From: a virus
DNA: 64,000 nucleotides
Reading direction: 5' to 3' (one strand)
IMG/VR virus record: IMGVR_UViG_3300042923_000307
Coordinates: 1 to 64,000 of that record
In this document: piece after piece, positions 34,344 to 42,278 of the stretch
How positions within the stretch are numbered: the first letter of the stretch is position 1
Layout: each line of letters starts with the position of its first letter
The notes under the pieces: model-generated
What the model was told of the DNA's origin: nothing
Seen by the model: the letters and a program-made list of their open reading frames with translations, nothing else
The model's database searches: none
Translations under genes and position numbers: made by a program

Positions 34344-34523
34344 ATTGAGGGCGGCTACTCGGGAAGTGCCCGTACAGCCAATACTTTTTATTGGGCTGGT
34401 GTTACTATAAAGAATGGCATTCTATTCGCATTAATTTCCATACCAAGTTTCCTGTGCCTATCAGTACACAAAGTTGTAGAGACAGGAGCTTCACTACTCA
34501 AAGGGATGAGGGGAGGTAAGTAG
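34344..34523 (+). CDS. possible membrane peptide with non-standard start, 59 aa
   Basis: An open frame from ATT 34344, just after AAGGAG, codes a protein with ITIKNGILFALISIPSFLCLSV-like content, recalling the NGIK membrane proteins. ATT is a rare start. The alternative TTG at 34346 gives a different 21-residue hydrophobic frame. The last bases fall in a GAGGGGAGG/CCTCCCTC hairpin at 34508-34530. Low confidence. Confidence 0.3.
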   Translation: MEGGYSGSARTANTFYWAGVTIKNGILFALISIPSFLCLSVHKVVETGASLLKGMRGGK

Positions 34524-34558
34524 CCTCCCTCGTCTACTATCAAAAGGAGGATGACTTC

Positions 34559-35155
34559 ATGCTTTGTATTAACCTAACCAGTATCAGAGACAACAAGCCT
34601 ATAATACTAAATAATAAGCTGGCGGCCCACAGATTATACTTAGGCAGCAGTGACGTACCTAGTTTCCCGAATAGACTAGTTTTTAGCGTCACAGCAGATG
34701 AATTAGCACGACTATCTGCACAACTACAAGAACTTGAGGTAGACTGGGTAACAGAGGAACTAGCAGCACTGGAAAGAGTACCAGTGTTTTTGGTTATTCC
34801 CTTTGCACTACGAGTTCAAGAAGAGGCGTTTACTAGCTTCCGTGAGAGGTCTTCAGCGGTGACAGAATCACAGCTAAACCTAAACCTAGGCCAACCTTCA
34901 ATATTTATAAGGGGCTCACAATTCCCCATAATATGCACAGCGTGCGAACGGCAAGAGGAGTTAAAAGGTAGAAGATGCCCAGATTATGTAGAGGATAATT
35001 ATGGGTGCTTCAAGACATCGAGGTTCGCGCTAGACGCTATGGACACATTCTACTTAACAGAGAAAGGGGAGCTAGTTTATAATGCTACATCAATCAGTGC
35101 ACCACCAGAACAACAAGTGGAAAGTGACGCAAGTACCGCAACCATCGTCGCCTAA
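34559..35155 (+). CDS. hypothetical protein, 198 aa
   Basis: AAAGGAGGA precedes the ATG. The protein is soluble with helices (ADELARLSAQLQELEVDW) and a Cys-containing part (ICTACERQEELKGRRCPDY, GCFKTSRFALDAMDTFYLT) that could bind metal. It overlaps the RT gene by 74 bases, so the two are tightly linked. Not recognised. Confidence 0.72.
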   Translation: MLCINLTSIRDNKPIILNNKLAAHRLYLGSSDVPSFPNRLVFSVTADELARLSAQLQELEVDWVTEELAALERVPVFLVIPFALRVQEEAFTSFRERSSAVTESQLNLNLGQPSIFIRGSQFPIICTACERQEELKGRRCPDYVEDNYGCFKTSRFALDAMDTFYLTEKGELVYNATSISAPPEQQVESDASTATIVA

Positions 35156-36296
35156 TCATGACCTACCCGTACTATTAGACGAGTATAACCTATGCAACCT
35201 ATTGGGGTACAATGGTAAGTATCCTTGGTACGTAGTGCACAATGCGGCAGAGTGCTACCAAACATTCTGGATAGACAAAGATACAAAATGCGTAGTAAGC
35301 GAGTACAATGAGGACCTTAACTTACGAGAAATATCAGCCCCTAATGGTTCATTAAAAACACTGCAAGGAAGACTAGCGGGTCTTGTGCTAAGTAAGCTTC
35401 CTAAGCACGATTGTAACTACGCCTATATGTCAGGAAGAAATGTACGTCAGGCCGCTGATACTCAGGTAGACGGTGATGTATTAATTCGTATAGACCTAAA
35501 GGATTTCTTTACACATCACTACGAACCTTATGTTCGTGCTAAACTTCATGAGCTTACTGGGTATAGTAAAGAGATGTGCTGGTTTATTACTAAGTTATGC
35601 TCACTCAGAGGCAGCCTACCACAAGGCGCTGTTACGTCTCCTGTTCTGTCTGTTGTTCTAAATTACGATATGGATGTTAGAATATCTGATATTGCAGCAG
35701 CACACAATTTAGTGTATACTAGATATGCGGACGATTTATGCTTTAGTGGTTCCGATAGAAACGATGCGCACCTTCACTCTTTTATCAACGAAGTATCACA
35801 TGCAGTACACCCGTTCCGTGTAAACTGGAAGAAAGTTGATATTATGCGGAATAGTGCTAGAAGCTTCGTTTGCGGTATTGAAGTACGCGGAGTTACCCCT
35901 GAAATGGAGTTTAACCTTATTGAGGAAAATGGTTTTAAGGTTAAACGCACAGCATCAAAACTTATGTACACTACATCTAAGCCAGTTGCGGATGATGTGA
36001 TAACTTCCATATCTAACAGTATATTAAGCACCAATGCTAATGTAACAGTACGACCCAAGAGGTTTTATATGCAGAGTATTAAGCGTATGCTTGGTATGCA
36101 TTTAACTGACGGTATAAACTACCCTCGTGATAAGTATAAGAAGATGCGTGTAGAGGCAATGTTAGTATCCAAAGGAGCAACAAACGTAAATGTTGCACGG
36201 TTTAAAGGTCGGCTAGCATTTATGCGACTAGTAGACCCTGATAAGGCAAATAAGATTGATGAAATAATTAATAAACACAGGAGGGTGGCCCAATGA
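35082..36296 (+). CDS. retron-type reverse transcriptase, 404 aa
   Basis: RT motifs are in order: RNVRQAADTQVDGD, VLIRIDLKDFF (first Asp), GSLPQGAVTSPVLS near residue 178, the catalytic RYADDLCFSG (YADD at 215-218), then a region-Y-like NSARSFVCGIEVRG. The LPQG motif and the short length without a maturase domain favour retron-like RTs over diversity-generating ones, which have an SQ motif. Start ATG 35082 follows AAAGGGGAGC inside the preceding gene. A giant structured RNA lies 540 bases downstream. Which RNA it copies is unknown. Confidence 0.88.
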   Translation: MLHQSVHHQNNKWKVTQVPQPSSPNHDLPVLLDEYNLCNLLGYNGKYPWYVVHNAAECYQTFWIDKDTKCVVSEYNEDLNLREISAPNGSLKTLQGRLAGLVLSKLPKHDCNYAYMSGRNVRQAADTQVDGDVLIRIDLKDFFTHHYEPYVRAKLHELTGYSKEMCWFITKLCSLRGSLPQGAVTSPVLSVVLNYDMDVRISDIAAAHNLVYTRYADDLCFSGSDRNDAHLHSFINEVSHAVHPFRVNWKKVDIMRNSARSFVCGIEVRGVTPEMEFNLIEENGFKVKRTASKLMYTTSKPVADDVITSISNSILSTNANVTVRPKRFYMQSIKRMLGMHLTDGINYPRDKYKKMRVEAMLVSKGATNVNVARFKGRLAFMRLVDPDKANKIDEIINKHRRVAQ

Positions 36297-36799
36297 GTGT
36301 AGTTCAACTTGACCCAACGTTATTCGCTGATACAATACTCGAACTAATAGACGACCCACGATATGATAAGGTATTAGTGACTGGTATTAGTGGCGTGGAC
36401 AAAATGGCAATATATGCTACGATACTGGAGTCTTTAGACGGTACAGGTCTTCGTTACGGATATATGATTAACGAGAACATTGTTATTATGAGCGCTGACG
36501 ATATTAAGGATTACTTAGAGGAGTTAACAACAACTCTAATTGAGGACCAAGGATTAGAAGGCGAAGAGTCTGTAGCTTACAATCCTGATGCTGAGGCTAC
36601 GCTTAGTTACTACTACGAAGGTTATGGTGACCCATTCGGAACTGTGGAGGACGAGAGTGAGGCGTTTAACAATGCAGGAGGTGCTGACGATGATACTCAC
36701 ACTATCCTATCAGACTTCCTACAGTCGGCGCTAGAGGATAGTATTATCGTTATAACTGGGGGCTACAGGGAAATCAGCGCAAACTGCGTAATGTTATAA
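36293..36799 (+). CDS. acidic hypothetical protein downstream of RT, 168 aa
   Basis: Its ATG overlaps the RT stop (ATGA) after GGAGGG, so it is co-translated with RT. The protein is very acidic (DYLEELTTTLIEDQGLEGEE, YEGYGDPFGTVEDESEAF) with an N-terminal block KVLVTGISGVDKMA. No family recognised. Retron operons often carry an effector gene, so this is a candidate partner; that is inference. Confidence 0.72.
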   Translation: MSVVQLDPTLFADTILELIDDPRYDKVLVTGISGVDKMAIYATILESLDGTGLRYGYMINENIVIMSADDIKDYLEELTTTLIEDQGLEGEESVAYNPDAEATLSYYYEGYGDPFGTVEDESEAFNNAGGADDDTHTILSDFLQSALEDSIIVITGGYREISANCVML

Positions 36800-36802
36800 A
36801 TT

Positions 36803-36842
36803 CAAAAATAGGCCCTTGTTGTTGGTATAAGTATATTGTAGA
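36803..36842 (+). promoter_or_regulatory. class A promoter of the giant RNA
   Basis: CAAAAATAGGCC, 8 bases, TGGTATAAG (36823-36831), TATATTGTAGA. It is one of the best matches to the consensus and reads into a gene-free stretch of about 1.27 kb. Confidence 0.82.
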
Positions 36843-38115
36843 GGAGTTTAACACTCTACTCGCATATCTAGGCAGGTTATGACGGGGACTTCTTCGTCTA
36901 ATAATTCTCTCCTATCGGAGCTCCAGATGACGTCGTCATCGGGAAGCCTTCAGTGCACGCGTCTGCAGCTGCGGCCGCCCCGCGAGCACGGCACATGTCT
37001 AGCTTGATATGCAGGAAACGGAATCGTAGTAAACTTGTTGGAGATTTCTTCAACGCTACGTTGTAGCGACTTAGTCACGTAAGTCCGCATCCATAACTGG
37101 GTTGTCTTCCAGACGCTTCCCAGTTCTGAGCGTCGTACTTACTTAGACAAATCGCTGCTAGCTCAACCGCAGCGCCTTGATGGCACTGCTCACGAGACAA
37201 GTGGACTTCCGTTTCCACTCTAATTAGGTTATAAGCAGCACACGTTGGCGATGATTTCATCGCAACCTCAGCAATGAGGCTGCCGTTCACGTGAACCGAA
37301 CAATCCGCGATGCTCCGCACGCGTATCCGTTCTCGTCACGTACACACCGCCCTCACCTGGTCCCCAGGATGAGATGGAATGTAGTCGAGTGCTTAACCTA
37401 GTTGAAATCATCTGGTGTAGAGTTCTACACTAACGACCACTGGTCGTTGCATGACCTGATGAGCTCAGGAGAGACTCATCTCGAGCATGCCGTCGGGCCC
37501 TTGAGCCCGCAGGCGCTAGTAAGAACTTGGTAAGCAAAGTTCCCGTAGTTCCGTATTAAGAACAAGATGGCGGTGACTTCACTGCTACCCATTTATTGGG
37601 CCGTAGAGGGAGGCCCTACTAATTGTCTGCTGGTCCTGGAGGAGTAATAACGGTGTCAATAACTGCAGTGTTAATGGTATTGAATTATCTGATTTCCCAA
37701 AACACTGAAAACATCTCTTCAGGTCTCCAGCTCTCAAGCCCAGCTTGAGAACCAGAGACGAGTTAAATGCGGAACGGTACAAGCCCGATACAGAGAGCAC
37801 CTAAGATAGTATACAATGACGATGATTTCGTCGTCCATATTTATTTCCCCTAGGTATTATTTCTGCACTTCGTTCGAATTAATACCCTGAGGATTACGAG
37901 TTCCATAGTCAAGTATCTTAGGTGCTTAAAGTGTCAAAGAGAGAAAAAGGGGAGAAGCACAGAACACATTGGCGATGATTTCATCGCTTAAAATATATTA
38001 CCAGCGGGCCATACACAGATGTGACTTCGTCAACATCCGTTACTGGACCTGCGGTATGACATCCGCCGCAGCTGCGCCTGCGAGCAGTGATGAGTGTTCT
38101 TCTCTCCTTTTTTTT
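36843..38115 (+). ncRNA. candidate giant structured noncoding RNA, about 1.27 kb
   Basis: The stretch has no credible gene, is visibly richer in G+C than its surroundings, begins at a class A promoter and ends in a helix plus eight T. It is packed with hairpins: 37054-37068, 37096-37124 (two nested stems), 37153-37174, 37248-37263, 37266-37279 (CCTCA, GCAA tetraloop, TGAGG), 37356-37368, 37415-37430, 37432-37448, 37570-37585, 37723-37759 and 38018-38037. Long-range helices include 37796-37808 with 37914-37926 (13 perfect pairs) and 37952-37967 with 38094-38104. The design recalls ornate large phage RNAs such as GOLLD and ROOL, but I cannot match it to any of them. Confidence 0.8.
38094..38115 (+). 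terminator. end of the giant RNA
   Basis: GTGTTC (38094-38099) and TTCTC (38100-38104) pair back to GAACAC (37962-37967) and GAGAA (37952-37956), and eight T follow. The terminator stem therefore also closes the last RNA domain. Confidence 0.65.
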
Positions 38116-38138
38116 AATTTTAGCGAGGAGGGATAAGT

Positions 38139-38231
38139 ATGTTAAGATTCTTAATTTTATGCGCAACAGTTTATACTTTGATAAGCATAACAGGAAGCAT
38201 ATGGTGGATTTTATTATTTATACTGTTGTAG
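38139..38231 (+). CDS. membrane peptide, 30 aa
   Basis: GCGAGGAGGG precedes ATG 38139. The product is almost wholly hydrophobic (FLILCATVYTLISITGSIWW). Too short for family search by eye; the strong ribosome site and position before the phosphoesterase support translation. Confidence 0.6.
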   Translation: MLRFLILCATVYTLISITGSIWWILLFILL

Positions 38232-38241
38232 GAGGTTAATC

Positions 38242-38856
38242 ATGAAATGGTGGGCATCAACAGACTGGCACAGAGACCATGCTAATATAGTACTACCTAC
38301 GTTTGAAGGAAGACCTGAAAACCACTCAGAGTTGCTGCTAGAGAGACACAACGAATTAATGAGTGACGAAGATGGGCTACTATGCCTAGGTGACGTAATA
38401 TTTGGCATGCAGAAGAATAACCTACATGAGTACCTAAATCAGTTCAGGTGTAGGTTAAAAGTATTAGTTAGAGGAAATCACGATAAGAAGCCTACTAAGT
38501 GGTACTTAGACCAAGGTTTTGATATGGTGTGTGACCAAATAGTTTTAAAAGGCATCCTATTCTCACACCACCCAGCCATGCTTGGTAGTGACCACGTACT
38601 TAACGTACACGGGCATGAGCATAGAGGTCTTCATCGTGACGACGAAAAGTTCTGGTTTCCTAGAACAGAAAGACACATACTACTATCCGCTGAGTATGCC
38701 GACTATTATCCTGTCTCCATAGGAGACCTGAAGAATGGTCGATACACGGTGGGTGGTAAGGTTTATTTTAAAAAGGGGTGTTCAAATGGATATGAAGCAC
38801 GTGATAGACACCTTGCCGAGGAAAGTAGCACTAATGGTAACGGTGGGCAGTCATAA
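38242..38856 (+). CDS. calcineurin-like metallophosphoesterase, 204 aa
   Basis: The metal-binding motifs are complete: STDWHRDH (DxH) at the start, CLGDVIF (GD), VRGNHDKKP (GNHD), LFSHHPA and NVHGHEHRG (GHxH). Such small phage and bacterial enzymes hydrolyse phosphodiesters or phosphomonoesters; the substrate cannot be told. TAGGAGG precedes the ATG. It overlaps the nucleotidyltransferase gene by 71 bases. Confidence 0.9.
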   Translation: MKWWASTDWHRDHANIVLPTFEGRPENHSELLLERHNELMSDEDGLLCLGDVIFGMQKNNLHEYLNQFRCRLKVLVRGNHDKKPTKWYLDQGFDMVCDQIVLKGILFSHHPAMLGSDHVLNVHGHEHRGLHRDDEKFWFPRTERHILLSAEYADYYPVSIGDLKNGRYTVGGKVYFKKGCSNGYEARDRHLAEESSTNGNGGQS

Positions 38857-39553
38857 CTATCTCTTAGCAGACGAGACGTCAGACATAGATAAAAAGTTAT
38901 TTGTGCTACCTGAGTTCGATGATTTGTATAACATGGAATTATTTTCAATGCCTGATGTTATTACACCAACGGTTGACTATGCTGTTAACGACATACGTAA
39001 ACTACCTAAGCTTCTATGGGGCTCTAATATAGCTTACATTGAAGTCCTATTCTCTAACGATGTGTGCAGCCCATACTATGGCGTAATGCCTGATGAGCTT
39101 AACAAATTATTTGGAGTTAGGAATCGTATAGCACGTATGAATCTTTTTAAGATGTTCGAGTCTTGTATGGGTGGTCAGTACCAACGTATGTGTAACCTAA
39201 AGAAGGGTACAGCTAATACCCAGCACTTAATAGAGAAATTTGGGTATTGCACTAAACAGGCGTGCCATGCGTACCGTAATATTGATGTACTCATAAGATA
39301 CGCAGAAAACGGCTTCAAAGATTTTGGTAAAGCTATACGTTACGATATACCTGGTGAGTCTAAAATCATAATGGATATTAAACAGGGTAGGGTAGCAGAG
39401 CAGGACTTCCATGATTTGATGGATGATAAACGAGTACAGGCAATGAAACTTCGTGATGAGTATAAATCGAAACCCATAGATGAAGAGTGTCTATCCATAA
39501 TAAATGGTCTAATTAAGTCTTTAGTAAAAGAACACATAGTAGGAGGTTATTAA
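38786..39553 (+). CDS. DNA polymerase beta-like nucleotidyltransferase, 255 aa
   Basis: ATG 38786 follows AAGGGGTG within the phosphoesterase gene. The nucleotidyltransferase signature TVGSHNYLLADETSDIDKKL (GS, then SDxD) is near the start and a helical C-terminal domain follows. This is the family of phage and bacterial proteins often called predicted nucleotidyltransferases (YcgL-type), which may modify RNA or nucleotides. The phosphoesterase overlap suggests that the two enzymes act together, perhaps in RNA end repair. Confidence 0.8.
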   Translation: MDMKHVIDTLPRKVALMVTVGSHNYLLADETSDIDKKLFVLPEFDDLYNMELFSMPDVITPTVDYAVNDIRKLPKLLWGSNIAYIEVLFSNDVCSPYYGVMPDELNKLFGVRNRIARMNLFKMFESCMGGQYQRMCNLKKGTANTQHLIEKFGYCTKQACHAYRNIDVLIRYAENGFKDFGKAIRYDIPGESKIIMDIKQGRVAEQDFHDLMDDKRVQAMKLRDEYKSKPIDEECLSIINGLIKSLVKEHIVGGY

Positions 39554-39554
39554 A

Positions 39555-39986
39555 ATGTTAGAATTATTAAAAGCGGATAAGTTAGCAGCATTTAAGGCAA
39601 AGGATAAGGTAAAGACGTTACTTCTAAGCACGTTGATTGGTGACTTAGAAAAGATAAGTAAGGATAAAGGTAACAACGTAGTAGATAATACTCGTGTTAT
39701 TAACCTTATAGGTAAGTTCGTTAAAGGCGCTAACGAAGTGCTTAAGTACGCAGAAGCAGGTACAGCTCAGTACGAGAAGGCTAAGGCAGAGATTGAAATA
39801 CTTAGTGCGTACTTACCGAAGGTACTTACTCGTGAAGAGACTAAGGCAGCGATTACTAACGCTATGGTAGCTATTGTTGTTGAGGCCAATATGAAAAATA
39901 TCATGAAGTACCTCAAGGAAGAGTACGGCAACAGGTTGGACGGTAAACTGGCAAGTGGTATGATTAAAGAAGCGCTAGGAGGTTAG
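39555..39986 (+). CDS. yqeY: YqeY/GatB C-terminal-like protein, 143 aa
   Basis: The full length matches YqeY: ADKLAAFKAKDKVKTLLLST at the start, then YLPKVLTREETKAAI and EYGNRLDGKLASGMIKEAL. The fold is shared with the tRNA-binding tail of GatB amidotransferase. Its cellular job is unclear; binding to tRNA or aminoacyl-tRNA enzymes is a reasonable guess. Phage copies are seen occasionally. TAGGAGG precedes the ATG. Confidence 0.85.
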   Translation: MLELLKADKLAAFKAKDKVKTLLLSTLIGDLEKISKDKGNNVVDNTRVINLIGKFVKGANEVLKYAEAGTAQYEKAKAEIEILSAYLPKVLTREETKAAITNAMVAIVVEANMKNIMKYLKEEYGNRLDGKLASGMIKEALGG

Positions 39987-39989
39987 TAC

Positions 39990-40334
39990 ATGCCTGCCTT
40001 AGTATTCCTTTTAATAGTAATAGGCATTTTCTTCTGGGCAGAAGATGAGGTTAAGAACTCAGGATACGCACCCGTGTCTCAGTCTAGCTACAGCTCTAGC
40101 TGGGTACATGTAGACGGCGTTAAGGTACTCGATAAAGTAGAAGAGACCAGACGCCAAGGAAAGTTTAGGTCACAATACTACTTACTAAAGATAGAGAAGA
40201 ACGGTGAGAGTATTATGGTGGTCGTAAAGGATAGAAGTGTATGGTCATCTATGCAGGTAGGAACAACGCTAGACTTAGACTATAATATGAAAGACATGAG
40301 TCTAGGGGCGTTTACCTATACTAACTTTAAGTAG
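39990..40334 (+). CDS. membrane-anchored small protein, 114 aa
   Basis: An N-terminal helix (ALVFLLIVIGIFFWAED) anchors a beta-rich domain that ends in a segment with TLDLDYNMKDMSLGAF. The same ending (VLDVDYNTGDLTLGSL) occurs in the gene at 41524, which also has a leading membrane helix, so these are paralogues. Function unknown. Confidence 0.78.
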   Translation: MPALVFLLIVIGIFFWAEDEVKNSGYAPVSQSSYSSSWVHVDGVKVLDKVEETRRQGKFRSQYYLLKIEKNGESIMVVVKDRSVWSSMQVGTTLDLDYNMKDMSLGAFTYTNFK

Positions 40335-40344
40335 GTGATTAAGT

Positions 40345-40563
40345 ATGGATGGTAGCCACAACGGTAGAACATACACGCTCGATAAAATGACACCTATTAT
40401 GCCAAAGAGAGTTAAGGTTAAGCCTGAGTGGGCAATGGGTTTAAGCTGGTATGAAGGATATGGTAGTGTTAAGAGACAGATGAATAAGCACGCATACAAA
40501 AAGAAGCAGCGTGCATGGAATAAAAGGGTAACGGATAATGGTCTAAAGGAGGTGTTAGATTGA
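40345..40563 (+). CDS. small basic protein, 72 aa
   Basis: A weak TAGGTGATT site precedes the ATG. The protein is strongly basic (KRQMNKHAYKKKQRAWNKRV), with PEWAMGLSWYEGYGS in the middle. It may bind nucleic acid. Not recognised; its end overlaps the next start. Confidence 0.65.
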   Translation: MDGSHNGRTYTLDKMTPIMPKRVKVKPEWAMGLSWYEGYGSVKRQMNKHAYKKKQRAWNKRVTDNGLKEVLD

Positions 40564-40973
40564 GAGCATTAATAGTGTACAAGACAGTAGCACCTGTATC
40601 AGATATTCCTGTAATATTTAGTACGGGTGGTTATACGCTTGTGTCTGAGGACGGCAGGGAGTTTGTTCTAGACTTTACAGAGTCAGCAACGTCTTGTACA
40701 AAGGACACATACGGACATTACGTATTTGAGTCTGTGCAGAAGTTTCTAGACACTGAGTACATAGATACCTCTAACGGTGATGTTATTAAGTCGGAGGAGC
40801 TTACGATAGACTTCTTATCTAAGTGCAAGCTAGTAGAATCACATTATGAATGCTTCGCAGACGATGCGGAGAGTATCCATATCCCATTAATCGTTGAGGA
40901 CTTCTTTGTATACAATTGGGAAGTACCTGATAGCCAGGTAAAAATTAGTCTTGAAGGGTTCGTAAATCAATAA
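40560..40973 (+). CDS. hypothetical protein, 137 aa
   Basis: TTG 40560 overlaps the upstream stop and follows AAAGGAGGTG. The protein is soluble and acidic (SESATSCTKDT-like region, ECFADDAESIHIPLIVEDFF). No family recognised. Confidence 0.65.
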   Translation: MRALIVYKTVAPVSDIPVIFSTGGYTLVSEDGREFVLDFTESATSCTKDTYGHYVFESVQKFLDTEYIDTSNGDVIKSEELTIDFLSKCKLVESHYECFADDAESIHIPLIVEDFFVYNWEVPDSQVKISLEGFVNQ

Positions 40974-40992
40974 GTATAGTAGGAGGTAAAAC

Positions 40993-41256
40993 ATGTGCGC
41001 GACTAAAATTGTTAACATTACTGATATTGCTATCTTAGTTAGTGACAGGTTATTTGTTAAAATAGTAAATGGGGAAGAGATTGATGTAAAGGCTGAGGAG
41101 CTAGCAGTGGGTGATGCGTTCGCAGTATATAGCGGCCCTGATAAATTGGTAAAATGTCATTGGGACTCCATATTCGAATTTGTATGTAACGGTAGTGTAT
41201 TTAAGAATGAGGAAGACGTAGCTTACATTCCGTGCAAGGTGGTAGAACTTGAGTGA
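40993..41256 (+). CDS. small hypothetical protein, 87 aa
   Basis: TAGGAGG precedes the ATG. The sequence (VNGEEIDVKAEELAVGDAFA) suggests a small beta-rich domain. Its stop overlaps the DUF4326 gene start. Confidence 0.68.
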   Translation: MCATKIVNITDIAILVSDRLFVKIVNGEEIDVKAEELAVGDAFAVYSGPDKLVKCHWDSIFEFVCNGSVFKNEEDVAYIPCKVVELE

Positions 41257-41534
41257 GAGTTGTACATTGTAAGAAAGAGCCGTTCGATATTTACATTGGG
41301 CGGCCTTCTTTCTGGGGTAACCCATACTCACACAAAGAGGGCACAGCCGCAAAGTACAAGGTCGACACAGTCGAGGAAGCTGTAGATATGTTTGAAAAGT
41401 ATATCCGTGGTAACGCTAAAATGCTTAAGATGTTAAAAGGGTTAAAGGGTAAGACTCTCGGGTGCTGGTGCTCTAAAGGGCCTTGTCATGGTCACGTAAT
41501 TATTAAAATGGTGGAGGAGCTATATGGTAAATAG
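41253..41534 (+). CDS. DUF4326 protein, 93 aa
   Basis: GTG 41253 overlaps the upstream stop. The pattern is that of DUF4326: VHCKKEPFDIYIGRPSFWGN (the YIGRP..WGNP block) at the start and LGCWCSKGPCHGHVIIKM at the end. The family occurs widely in phages and may be a small nucleotide-metabolism or metal-binding protein; its biochemistry is not known to me. Confidence 0.85.
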   Translation: MRVVHCKKEPFDIYIGRPSFWGNPYSHKEGTAAKYKVDTVEEAVDMFEKYIRGNAKMLKMLKGLKGKTLGCWCSKGPCHGHVIIKMVEELYGK

Positions 41535-41883
41535 AGGAAGAGTATTATTTTTCTGTGTAGCTGGTATGATAGCAACCCTTATTATAGTATTCGTATTTGG
41601 GGTGCTAGTACCTTTAGGAGAAGAAGGTAAAAAGAATAAAGCTAATACAGATTCAGCTGTGTGGGCTCGAGCTAAGGGCTTACGTGTGGTAGAAAAGTCA
41701 GTAGTAGTATCACCACCATCGCAGTATCCACAGTACTTAGTAACCTTTTCTGTGGGTGAGGCCAGGTACACGTTTAGGGCTACTAATAAAGCTGTATGGA
41801 TGGCAATAACAGAGGGTGCAGTACTAGACGTTGATTACAATACGGGTGACTTAACACTTGGTTCATTAAGGATATCAGAGTAG
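41524..41883 (+). CDS. membrane-anchored small protein, 119 aa
   Basis: A leader helix (VLFFCVAGMIATLIIVFVFG) is followed by a beta-rich domain. The C-terminal 45 residues are like those of the gene at 39990, marking a duplicated pair. Coupled to the preceding gene by an 11-base overlap; GGAGG precedes the ATG. Confidence 0.78.
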   Translation: MVNRGRVLFFCVAGMIATLIIVFVFGVLVPLGEEGKKNKANTDSAVWARAKGLRVVEKSVVVSPPSQYPQYLVTFSVGEARYTFRATNKAVWMAITEGAVLDVDYNTGDLTLGSLRISE

Positions 41884-41894
41884 GAGGTTTAGAT

Positions 41895-42278
41895 ATGAGT
41901 AACAAATTTATAAATGCTCAGTATTCAACAAATAATGTGGATGTAGGTGTATACACAATTAAGACAGACGAAAAAGTAGCTGCGAGACCAGTAGTGGCAC
42001 TAATGATACCTAGAATGGAAGGTAATTATAATAAAGGTTTATTTGAGTGCGCAGTAAACACTCTGTCAGACGCAGCCTCTGCCTTACGATATAACAAAAA
42101 GGGTTACGAGTCTAACCAGACGGAGCATGGTATAGACGAGGACCTTCAACGTATTGTTAAGACTATGACTGCGACATTACAATACATTGTTAACTCTACT
42201 TCATGGCGTACAGGTGAGTACCACGTTTTTGATAGAGCTGAAATTGAAAATAGACTTAGGGGGTTGTCACATGGATAA
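41895..42278 (+). CDS. hypothetical protein, 127 aa
   Basis: TAGGAGG precedes the ATG. Soluble, mixed composition (VGVYTIKTDEKVAARPVVAL, LFECAVNTLSDAASALRYN). Not recognised. The last eight bases overlap the NMN adenylyltransferase gene, so it heads the NAD-salvage run. Confidence 0.7.
   Translation: MSNKFINAQYSTNNVDVGVYTIKTDEKVAARPVVALMIPRMEGNYNKGLFECAVNTLSDAASALRYNKKGYESNQTEHGIDEDLQRIVKTMTATLQYIVNSTSWRTGEYHVFDRAEIENRLRGLSHG

Noticed and set aside
35082-36296. Diversity-generating retroelement
   Set aside because: The RT has the LPQG motif and not the SQ motif of DGR enzymes, and I found no template/variable repeat pair next to it or in the fibre genes by eye.
36901-38166. Open frames within the giant RNA region (for example at 37075-37320 and 37585-37800 on the minus strand)
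   Set aside because: They lack ribosome sites, have poor protein-like composition and lie across strong RNA hairpins; the region is better explained as noncoding RNA.
39555-39986. GatB amidotransferase fragment
   Set aside because: The protein is full length for free-standing YqeY and there is no GatA or GatC nearby.
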